Shown here in pieces: positions 16,697-23,289 of a DNA stretch of 64,000 nucleotides; positions within the stretch are counted from its first letter, which is position 1; every line of letters starts with the position of its first letter. The stretch spans positions 372,001 to 436,000 of the forward strand of contig CAVWXP010000015.1 in NCBI GenBank assembly GCA_963759175.1. Reading direction: 5' to 3'. The stretch comes from SZUA-442 sp963759175. GTDB taxonomy: Bacteria > Actinomycetota > Acidimicrobiia > Spongiisociales > UBA5794. A program made the position numbers and the translations under genes. Under the pieces are notes generated by a model, which saw only the letters and a program-made list of their open reading frames with translations, did no database searches and had not been told where the DNA came from.

Positions 16697-17471
16697 GGCC
16701 GAGCCCGAACTGCTCGCGGACGGCCTGGGGGAAGGGGTGACGGCCGAGGCTGATGAATCGCACCGTGCGATCGCCCTTCGTCACCGTGACCCGCGCCCCC
16801 GGGGGCACCGTGCACAACTCCCGACCATCGACGTTGATGCGCGCCGGTCGATCGACAGCGACCGTGAGGTCGACCACCGCATCGGGACCGAGGACGAGTG
16901 GACGTGTCAGGAGGCTGTGGGGGGCGATGGGTGTCATCACGAGCGCGTCGAGCGTCGGATCGAGCACCGGCCCACCTGCTGAGAGGGAGTACGCCGTCGA
17001 ACCGAGCGGCGTGGCGACGATGATGCCGTCGGTTCGATAGGTCGCCAGCGGCCGTCCATTGACCCTGACGGCGACCTCGATGATCCGTTGGCTGATCACC
17101 TTCTCGAGCACGACATCGTTCACGGCCAGGGCCTCGGTGGAGCCCGTCCGGACGGACACGACACCGTGTTCGCGCAGGGTGTGGCTACCTGAGGCGATGG
17201 CCGCTACGAGATCCGCCATCTCCGAGACCTCGTACTCGGCGAGGTATCCGACACGGCCGACATTGATGCCACACACCGGTATGTCGTGCCTGATGGCGTC
17301 CGCTGCCGCGGACAGGACCGTGCCGTCTCCGCCGATGGCGATGATGAATGACGCGTCCGACGGATCGTCGACGGTCGCGAGGTCGGAGGCGGTGAGCAGA
17401 TCGCGGAGGGAGGCGACGATGGGCGCGACATCTTCACGGTCGTCACGAATGACCAGGTGAACCTGTCTCAC
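16689..17471 (-). CDS. nadK: NAD kinase
   Basis: Makes NADP from NAD with ATP or polyphosphate. The 260-residue protein carries the GGDGT nucleotide motif (IIAIGGDGTVLSAA), the NE/ND-type motif as AVNDVVLEK, and the glycine-rich TDGIIVATPLGSTAYSLSAGGP block. The GTG start at 17471 overlaps the tlyA stop as GTGA; longer upstream extension lies in tlyA and is arginine-rich noise. It lies between tlyA and recN as in M. tuberculosis and overlaps the recN start by 8 bp. Confidence 0.95.
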   Translation of the reverse strand: MRQVHLVIRDDREDVAPIVASLRDLLTASDLATVDDPSDASFIIAIGGDGTVLSAAADAIRHDIPVCGINVGRVGYLAEYEVSEMADLVAAIASGSHTLREHGVVSVRTGSTEALAVNDVVLEKVISQRIIEVAVRVNGRPLATYRTDGIIVATPLGSTAYSLSAGGPVLDPTLDALVMTPIAPHSLLTRPLVLGPDAVVDLTVAVDRPARINVDGRELCTVPPGARVTVTKGDRTVRFISLGRHPFPQAVREQFGLGHA

Positions 17472-18256
17472 GCGGATTGTCCTTCCACCACGGCACGGAC
17501 CGCGGATTCGTCGACGATGCGACTCCCTGAGGTGAACCGGGCAACGAACTCGACGTTCCCCGTCGCTCCCGTGATCGACGATACCGCGAGGCGCTGACAT
17601 CCGAGGCCAACCGACTCGTAGACGGCGAGGACGTCCCGGAGGACCTCGATATGGACGGTTGGGTCGGTCACGATCCCACCGCGGCCTACGAGGTCCGGTC
17701 CGGCCTCGAATTGCGGCTTCACGAGGAGGATCCACATCGTATCCGGTCCGCCGAGCGCGGCGACCTGTGGCGCGAGGAGCCGGAGGGAGATGAAGGAGAG
17801 GTCGGCGACCACGAGATCGAACGGTGCGCCGAGTTCCGCGGGGGTCGCGAGACGGATGTTGGTCCGCTCGATGACCGTGACGGCCGGGTCGGTTCGGATT
17901 CGCCAGTGCATCTGGCCGTAGCCGACATCCACGGCGACCACCGAGGCGACGGATCGTTGGAGCAGGCAGTCGGTGAATCCACCCGTCGATGCCCCGAGAT
18001 CGATGGCGCGCATCCCGGAGACATCGATGTCCCACGCCGTCAGCGCACCGTCGAGCTTGTGACCCGCCCGACTGACGAAACGGTCGGGGCTGGCGACGAG
18101 GTGGACGGATTCGTCGTCGGAGACGAGTGTGGATGCCTTCGGTGACGGCGTCGATCCGACGCGAACGAGGCCGGCATCGATGGCTCGCTGCGCCTCGGTG
18201 CGGGAGGTGACGAGGTGTCGCCGCACGAGCTCGACATCGAGTCGTCGTCGCGTCAG
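17468..18256 (-). CDS. tlyA: TlyA-family 2'-O-ribose rRNA methyltransferase, CTG start
   Basis: Methylates cytidines of 16S and 23S rRNA (capreomycin sensitivity in mycobacteria). An N-terminal S4 domain starts TRRRLDVELVRRHLVTSR and is followed by a Rossmann methyltransferase with AIDLGASTGGFTDCLLQ and VVADLSFISLRLL. Canonical TlyA begins TRRRLD. The only initiator giving that N-terminus is CTG at 18254-18256, overlapping the upstream stop as CTGA. The nearest GTG (18226) would delete the first ten residues of the S4 domain. GAAGGG lies nine bases upstream of the CTG. Length 262 aa from CTG, close to the mycobacterial protein. Confidence 0.92.
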   Translation of the reverse strand: MTRRRLDVELVRRHLVTSRTEAQRAIDAGLVRVGSTPSPKASTLVSDDESVHLVASPDRFVSRAGHKLDGALTAWDIDVSGMRAIDLGASTGGFTDCLLQRSVASVVAVDVGYGQMHWRIRTDPAVTVIERTNIRLATPAELGAPFDLVVADLSFISLRLLAPQVAALGGPDTMWILLVKPQFEAGPDLVGRGGIVTDPTVHIEVLRDVLAVYESVGLGCQRLAVSSITGATGNVEFVARFTSGSRIVDESAVRAVVEGQSA

Positions 18257-18420
18257 GAGTCTGCGCCCTTCGGATCGTCCGTTGCTGCGTCGAGACGATC
18301 CGAGAGCCTCGTAGCCAGCTCTTCGGCGACCTCGGGTGCATCGGCGGCGTCGATCTCAGCGAGCTCCGAGTGGAGCTCCTCGTCGCTTCTCTCGTCGTTG
18401 GTGCGGTCCATGCCGTCCAT
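18253..18420 (-). CDS. small acidic conserved protein, 55 aa
   Basis: A highly charged helical peptide (DEELHSELAEIDAADAPEVA, then EELATRLSDRLDAA) with no membrane segment. It lies between the HAD phosphatase and tlyA, exactly where M. tuberculosis has the short ORF Rv1693, so the position is conserved though sequence homology was not tested. Its ATG overlaps the TAA of the HAD gene (TAATG) and its TGA overlaps the tlyA initiator, so it may mainly serve to couple the two. The function is unknown. Confidence 0.7.
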   Translation of the reverse strand: MDGMDRTNDERSDEELHSELAEIDAADAPEVAEELATRLSDRLDAATDDPKGADS

Positions 18421-19220
18421 TATCGCCTCCCTACGTCGGTGAGGAGCGTCGCGGGGTCCAGGTCCGCGATGGAAGCCGTGACCATGTCGGCTCGGTGTGC
18501 GGCGAGTACGTCGTCGGTCGCCTTGGTCACACCACTGAGCACCAGGACCGTCGACCAACCGTATCGCTTGCCGAGGGCGATGTCGGTCTCGGGTCTGTCC
18601 CCCACCATCACCACGTGCTGACCCGTGATCCTCTCCGCCACCATGTCGCCGAACGCACGGGTCGGCTTGCCACAGTTGACCGGCCCGATACCCGCAGCGG
18701 TCGCGATGGCCGCGACGATCGTTCCGGCGCCCGGTGCGAGACCCGAGGGCGTCGGATAGGTGGCATCGGTGTTGGTGGCGACGAAGGCGGCTCCCTCGCG
18801 GATCCTTCGTGAGGCGATGTCCAGGCGCTCGTAGGTGATCGCCAGGTCCAGTCCCACGACGACGACATCGACATCGTCATCGCATACGGTGATGCCACGA
18901 GCGACCAGCTCGGTGCTGATCGATGCGCCCCCGACCACCATCGCCCTGGTCGTTCCCGCGGCGGTGTTCGCCACATGGCGAGCCGCCGTCATGGCCGAGG
19001 TGATCGCGTCACCCGGATCGGCGCGGAAGCCCGTCCGGCTCCGGATGTGCTCGGCCACGGTGTCGCCGGTCTTCGTCGAGTTGTTGGTGGCATAGAGCAC
19101 CTGCCATCCCGAGTCCGTGAAACGCTCGAGGGCCTCTCCGGCGCCGGGAACCCCTTCGCCGTCGAGATACACGACCCCGTCGAGATCGAGGATCAGGGTG
19201 CCGATGGCATCGCCCGTCAC
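18420..19220 (-). CDS. HAD-IIA family hydrolase
   Basis: A 266-residue HAD phosphatase of the NagD/IIA group, cap type C2. Motif I is LDLDGVVYLDGEG, motif II ATNNSTKTGD, motif III is within the CGKPTRAF stretch, and motif IV is VMVGDRPETDI. The mycobacterial homologue at this position (Rv1692) is reported as a glycerol-3-phosphate phosphatase, a reasonable but untested proposal here. The GTG at 19220 overlaps the M20 peptidase stop as GTGA. An extended frame upstream runs through the peptidase gene and is rejected. Confidence 0.9.
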   Translation of the reverse strand: MTGDAIGTLILDLDGVVYLDGEGVPGAGEALERFTDSGWQVLYATNNSTKTGDTVAEHIRSRTGFRADPGDAITSAMTAARHVANTAAGTTRAMVVGGASISTELVARGITVCDDDVDVVVVGLDLAITYERLDIASRRIREGAAFVATNTDATYPTPSGLAPGAGTIVAAIATAAGIGPVNCGKPTRAFGDMVAERITGQHVVMVGDRPETDIALGKRYGWSTVLVLSGVTKATDDVLAAHRADMVTASIADLDPATLLTDVGRR

Positions 19221-20581
19221 GGTCCGGGCACGATTCGCTCGGAGAATCGCTGTACGACGGTCGCGAGGAAGGAGGCAGTGCGGTGGATCGACGCCTCGGA
19301 GACACGCTCGTCTGCGCCATGGAACATGCCGAGCATCTCTGGCAGTGTCACCGTGTCGTCGAACAGGCCGACACCGTAGGCGGGGATGCCGCGGGCCCTG
19401 AAGAACCGCGCATCCGTGGTGACGGGCGTCATGGAGGGTGCGAGGGTGCGGGTGCCGATGTGGTGCTGGGCGGCGTCGGCGATCGCGTCCCAGAGCGGCC
19501 CCGAGGCTGGTGAGCCGTTCGCCGCCATCTCGAGGACCGGGGCGATCTCGAGGTCCTCGAAGGCGTCGGGGCCGAGGACCTTGCGGAGATGGTCGGTGAT
19601 GTCGGTTGCGTCCTGGCCGGGCAGGAGTCGCACGTCGATGTCGCCCGTCGCATGCGATGGGACCACGTTCGACTTGGTACCGCCCGAGATGACATTCGGC
19701 GAGAAGGTGAGGTGCGTGCAGGCGTGCACCCATCGCGCCAGGGTCGGATCGCTCTCGGCGATCCTGGCGATGGCTTCATCGACGGTTTCGGCATCGGCGA
19801 GCATGGAACGCACGGGCGGATCCACCGGCAGGTGTGGAAGGAACTGCAACCATTCGTCCGTGATGAGGACGGGTTGGTCAGCGGACCCGATCAGATCGAA
19901 GGCGTGGGCAAGGGTGAGTACGGCGTTGGAACGCATGAAGGGTTGGCTGCCGTGTCCGGCTATGCCGGTGCTCGTGACCGATCGCCATGCAGGGCCCTTC
20001 TCGGCCACGGTGACGGGAAGTGCGGGTCCGCTTCCGTCGATGTGCAGGGTCGGGCCTGCGACCTCCGTGAGTACGTGGTCGCACGCCACGAGGTCCCAGT
20101 GTTCGTTGATGAGGTGGGAGGCGCCGTACACCCCACCGGCCTCCTCGTCGGCGACGCAGGCGAGGATGACATCACCAGCCGGCGGTGGGATCGCTCCGTC
20201 TCGCATGGCCTTGTACAGGCACGTCATGGATGCGGTGAGGTTGAGCATGTCGACGGCGCCCCTCCCCCACACGAATCCACCCGACCGAACGCCATCGAAC
20301 GGCGGATGCGTCCACTCCGAGGGATCGGCGGGAACGACGTCGAGATGGGGAATCAGGAGGAGGCGAGGCGTACCCGGGACCGTGCCAGGCATGCGGTAGA
20401 TGACCGAGGCCCTGCCGGGGAGGGGCTCGATGACCGTCCCCTCCTCGCCCAGGTACTCCTGGATCGTCCTCACCGAGGCGATCTCGTTCCCCGACGCGGG
20501 GTCGCCCGTGTTGATACAGGCATTGGCGATCAGCGCTGCCGTGAGGGCGACCGCATCGTCACGCCAATCCGACTCACCCAT
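19217..20581 (-). CDS. M20 family metallopeptidase / amidohydrolase
   Basis: A 454-residue zinc aminoacylase-type hydrolase. The metal site is complete: HLDVVP (first His, with catalytic Asp), GRGAVDML (bridging Asp), DEEAGG (catalytic Glu-Glu), and a C-terminal MFHGADERV His; the dimerisation domain contains TSTGIAGHGSQPFMRSNA. The family removes acyl groups or cleaves dipeptides; the substrate is unknown. ATG at 20581 gives MGESDWRDDAV; it overlaps the acetyltransferase stop by 8 bp. 33 upstream codons are not conserved-looking. Confidence 0.92.
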   Translation of the reverse strand: MGESDWRDDAVALTAALIANACINTGDPASGNEIASVRTIQEYLGEEGTVIEPLPGRASVIYRMPGTVPGTPRLLLIPHLDVVPADPSEWTHPPFDGVRSGGFVWGRGAVDMLNLTASMTCLYKAMRDGAIPPPAGDVILACVADEEAGGVYGASHLINEHWDLVACDHVLTEVAGPTLHIDGSGPALPVTVAEKGPAWRSVTSTGIAGHGSQPFMRSNAVLTLAHAFDLIGSADQPVLITDEWLQFLPHLPVDPPVRSMLADAETVDEAIARIAESDPTLARWVHACTHLTFSPNVISGGTKSNVVPSHATGDIDVRLLPGQDATDITDHLRKVLGPDAFEDLEIAPVLEMAANGSPASGPLWDAIADAAQHHIGTRTLAPSMTPVTTDARFFRARGIPAYGVGLFDDTVTLPEMLGMFHGADERVSEASIHRTASFLATVVQRFSERIVPGP

Positions 20582-21056
20582 CGGTGGTGTCGGCCGAATG
20601 CATGATGATGGACCGGGCAGCGAAGCCGTGTGCCTCGAAGAAGTTCTTCGTCGCTCGCTGGCCTGGTCCGACGGGAGCATCGAAGTGGGTGATACCGATG
20701 GCTCGCAGCTCGGCCAGGAGGGATTCGAGCATCAGGTGCCCCACGCCCACGCCCCTGGCCTCGGGCTCCGTGAAGATGAGCCTGATGCGCCCGATCCGCT
20801 TCCCGCCGGCGCGATGGAGCATCGGATCGACGGTCCCCCAGGCAAAGCCCACGATGACGTCGTCGATCGATCCCACGACGAGCCACGATTCGTCGTCCAC
20901 GATGGCATGGTGGAAGCCGAGTTCGAAGCGTTCATCGAGCCCGTCGGTGAGCGCCCAGATCGGCTTCTTGACGACCTGTTCGCTCTCGAGGTCGCGATAC
21001 AGGGCGACGAGGCGGGGGATGTCGGCGTTGACGGCGTTGCGGATGGCGAGGTCCAT
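20574..21056 (-). CDS. GNAT family N-acetyltransferase
   Basis: 160 residues with the GNAT core: an N-terminal LAIRNAVNADIPRLVALYRD, a central IRLIFTEPEARGVGVGHLML stretch holding the acetyl-CoA pyrophosphate loop (R/Q-x-x-G-x-G/A as RGVGVG), and a late ATKNFFEAHGFAARS helix. The acceptor substrate cannot be deduced. ATG at 21056 starts the conserved region; 28 codons upstream are discarded. It is coupled to the M20 peptidase, so a joint role in handling an acylated metabolite is possible but speculative. Confidence 0.85.
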   Translation of the reverse strand: MDLAIRNAVNADIPRLVALYRDLESEQVVKKPIWALTDGLDERFELGFHHAIVDDESWLVVGSIDDVIVGFAWGTVDPMLHRAGGKRIGRIRLIFTEPEARGVGVGHLMLESLLAELRAIGITHFDAPVGPGQRATKNFFEAHGFAARSIIMHSADTTDG

Positions 21057-21106
21057 GGATCGCAGCGTAGCTGCGGTCGGATCTGACGATCGCACGGCGG
21101 GTGGAC

Positions 21107-21817
21107 TCAGCCCTTGTGGAACAGTCGGCCGAAGCCCCACTTCGTGACGAGCATCATCGCCTCGGCTGCGATGCGTCCGGACATCTTCGACTCGCCGTAG
21201 CGGCGATCACGGAAGGTGATCGGCACCTCGACGATCGTCAGGCCAGCCTGTTCGGTTCGCCATGCCATCTCCACCTGGAAGCCGTAACCCGAGGCCTCGC
21301 ACGTGGAGGGATCCACCTTGCGCAGCGTCGTGTCCCTGAATGCCCGGAATCCTGCCGTGGCATCGGCCACGTGAACGCCGAGCATCATTGAGGCGTATCG
21401 GTTCCCTCCACGCGAGATCGCGATTCGGTGCCACGGCCAGCCGTCGGTCCCTCCGCCTTCGACGTACCGCGATCCGATCGCGAGGTCGGCACCGTCGCGC
21501 ACCGCAGCCACGAGGCGCGGCAGATCGGCCGGATCGTGGGAGAAGTCGGCGTCCATCTCACACAGGATCTCGGCTCCCATCGACAGGCCCCGGGCGAAGC
21601 CCGCCGCGTACGCAGGACCGAGGCCCTCCTTGGTGGTGCGGTGCAGGACGTGGACACCCTCATCGGCCTCGGCCAGTTCGTCCGCTATTCCGCCGGTGCC
21701 ATCGGGTGAACCGTCGTCGACGACGAGTACGTCGTACCCGTGGTCGCGAACGGCGCTCACGATCGGTCGGATGTTGTCCCGCTCGTTGTACGTCGGAACG
21801 ATCACCAGCACGCTCAT
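21107..21817 (-). CDS. family 2 glycosyltransferase, polyprenol monophosphomannose synthase type
   Basis: A 236-residue GT-A enzyme lacking the C-terminal membrane domain. Motifs: VIVPTYNERDNI, VVDDGSPDGTG, EMDADFSHDPADLP (DxD), GSRYVEGGGTDGWPWHR and the late FRDRRYGESKMSGRI. These are diagnostic of dolichol/polyprenol-phosphate mannosyltransferases, which load mannose from GDP-mannose on a polyprenol carrier for envelope glycans. The start at 21817 (MSVLVIVPTYNE) is preferred to one five codons upstream. The acceptor and sugar are inferred from the family. Confidence 0.9.
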   Translation of the reverse strand: MSVLVIVPTYNERDNIRPIVSAVRDHGYDVLVVDDGSPDGTGGIADELAEADEGVHVLHRTTKEGLGPAYAAGFARGLSMGAEILCEMDADFSHDPADLPRLVAAVRDGADLAIGSRYVEGGGTDGWPWHRIAISRGGNRYASMMLGVHVADATAGFRAFRDTTLRKVDPSTCEASGYGFQVEMAWRTEQAGLTIVEVPITFRDRRYGESKMSGRIAAEAMMLVTKWGFGRLFHKG

Positions 21818-21875
21818 GTCGAAAGCTTCCATGTCCGCTATATCGGACGGTAGCCACCGAGGCTTGAACGAAGGG

Positions 21876-22295
21876 TCAGGCCGCGCAGTCCGCGCAGATC
21901 TTGCGGCGCTTGTTGGTGAGCTGGCTGGTGCGTTTCACGAGATAGCAGCTCGTGCACACGAACTCGTCTGATGAGGCCTCGTCGACGCCCTCACCCTGCA
22001 TGGCGAGCTCAGCTCGCCGGATCGCTCGCATCTCGGCAGCCTCGTCGACCACCAATGTCTCGATGGATTCGTCCTCGGTGAGCATCTCGAGCTCCTCGGC
22101 TTCGAGCTCATCCAACGCTTCATCGTCATCGTCATCGTCGTCATCCGAGTCGGTGTCGGACTCCTCGTCGTCATCATCGGTGTCATCGATCAGGACGTCG
22201 TCGGAGAGGTCGAGGTCCTCGTCATCCTCGACGATGTCCGGCTCGATGTCCTCGTCGACGTCGTCGTCCTCGACGAACTCGTCTGTCTCAGTCAT
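21876..22295 (-). CDS. DUF4193 family protein with long acidic N-terminus
   Basis: 139 residues. The C-terminal part, RRAELAMQGEGVDEASSDEF then VCTSCYLVKRTSQLTNKRRK and ICADC, is the conserved DUF4193 core, a likely CxxC...CxxC zinc ribbon found across actinobacteria (about 100 residues in mycobacteria). Residues 1-75 are almost only Asp, Glu, Ser and Thr, encoded by GAT/GAC-rich low-complexity DNA around 22100-22280. The function is unknown; the gene is often near DNA metabolism genes. ATG at 22295 has AGGGGAAACCC upstream. The extended acidic tail is unusual. Confidence 0.85.
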   Translation of the reverse strand: MTETDEFVEDDDVDEDIEPDIVEDDEDLDLSDDVLIDDTDDDDEESDTDSDDDDDDDDEALDELEAEELEMLTEDESIETLVVDEAAEMRAIRRAELAMQGEGVDEASSDEFVCTSCYLVKRTSQLTNKRRKICADCAA

Positions 22296-22388
22296 GGGTT
22301 TCCCCTGATGGATGGGTTTCGCGGCGCGGAGCATACATCGTTCGGCGCCAACATGGTCCAATCGTGCCGACCACGTCGGCGAGGCACT

Positions 22389-23273
22389 TCAGAGGACGTA
22401 ATCGATGGCACGCGGGAGGATGCCGATCGTCACCGGACCCTTCCCGAGGACCTCGCCATCGGCCTCCACGGGCCATGAGGGATCGGCCTCGATGTGGACG
22501 GTGCTGCCGATGTACCGTCGGACGGCTCGGTGCGTGAGGTGGCTCCCGATCAGCATCCGGGGCATCACCGTGAAGGCGTTGGATCGCGCACCGGAGAACA
22601 CCAGGACATCGAAGACCCCGTCGATCATCGTGGCTCGCGGTGCGACATTGAGTCCCCCGCCGAAGAACTGCCCGTTGGCGACCACCACGTTGATGGCATC
22701 GCCGGTGAAGCGGTGGTGATCGATGTCGACCTCGACGGCGCGTTGGGGGAACCGGCCAAGCGTCAACCAGAAGGCCGTGCTGTATCGGATCGGCCCCATC
22801 GTGCGCGGGAGTCGCTCCGCCGTGCGCACGCTGGCCGCAGCGACGCCGACGTTGGCGGCGTTGATGAAGTGGCGGGTGCCGAACGTGCCGGAGATGGTCC
22901 CGACATCGATGCGATACGGATCGGGGTGGAGGAGGCGGTCGAGGCCGCTGTCGAGGTCACCGTCGTGGCCGTAGGTGCGGACGAAGTCGCTTCCGCTCCC
23001 TTTGGGGATCATGGCGAACTGGTAGACGACGCCATCGCCTCGGGCCATGAGGGTGTCGACCATGTGATGCGCGGTGCCGTCACCGCCCACGGCGGCGAAC
23101 GACCGTACGCCTTCATTCGCCGCCACCGTCGTCGCTGCGACGAGGTCCTCGACGCTCGCTGTCACGTGGACGCCTGCATCGAGGCCGCGGTCCCGCACCC
23201 CCGCAGCCACGGCCCCACCGAGGTGGGTGGAGCGTCCCGCGTGGGGGTTGACGAGGATCTGCCATCGTTCCAT
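22389..23273 (-). CDS. diacylglycerol kinase family (YegS/BmrU-like) lipid kinase
   Basis: 294 residues. The DAGK catalytic signature is present: ILVNPHAGRS, AVGGDGTAHHMVD with the GGDGT motif, and IPKGSGSDFVRTYG. The C-terminal half includes VVVANGQFFGGGLNVAPRA, DGVFDVLVF and a final VEADGEVLGKGPVTIGILPR typical of YegS/DgkB enzymes. It probably phosphorylates a membrane lipid such as diacylglycerol. ATG at 23273 gives MERWQILVNPH; the 145-codon extension upstream reads inside the helicase gene and is rejected. It lies 17 bp after the helicase stop-to-start junction, likely one operon. Confidence 0.92.
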   Translation of the reverse strand: MERWQILVNPHAGRSTHLGGAVAAGVRDRGLDAGVHVTASVEDLVAATTVAANEGVRSFAAVGGDGTAHHMVDTLMARGDGVVYQFAMIPKGSGSDFVRTYGHDGDLDSGLDRLLHPDPYRIDVGTISGTFGTRHFINAANVGVAAASVRTAERLPRTMGPIRYSTAFWLTLGRFPQRAVEVDIDHHRFTGDAINVVVANGQFFGGGLNVAPRATMIDGVFDVLVFSGARSNAFTVMPRMLIGSHLTHRAVRRYIGSTVHIEADPSWPVEADGEVLGKGPVTIGILPRAIDYVL

Positions 23274-23289
23274 TCGCCGTCCCCTCGTG

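Noticed and set aside
22080..22280. Trinucleotide-rich tract as a separate repeat element
   Set aside because: It is the coding sequence of the acidic tail of the DUF4193 protein, using GAT/GAC/GAG codons.
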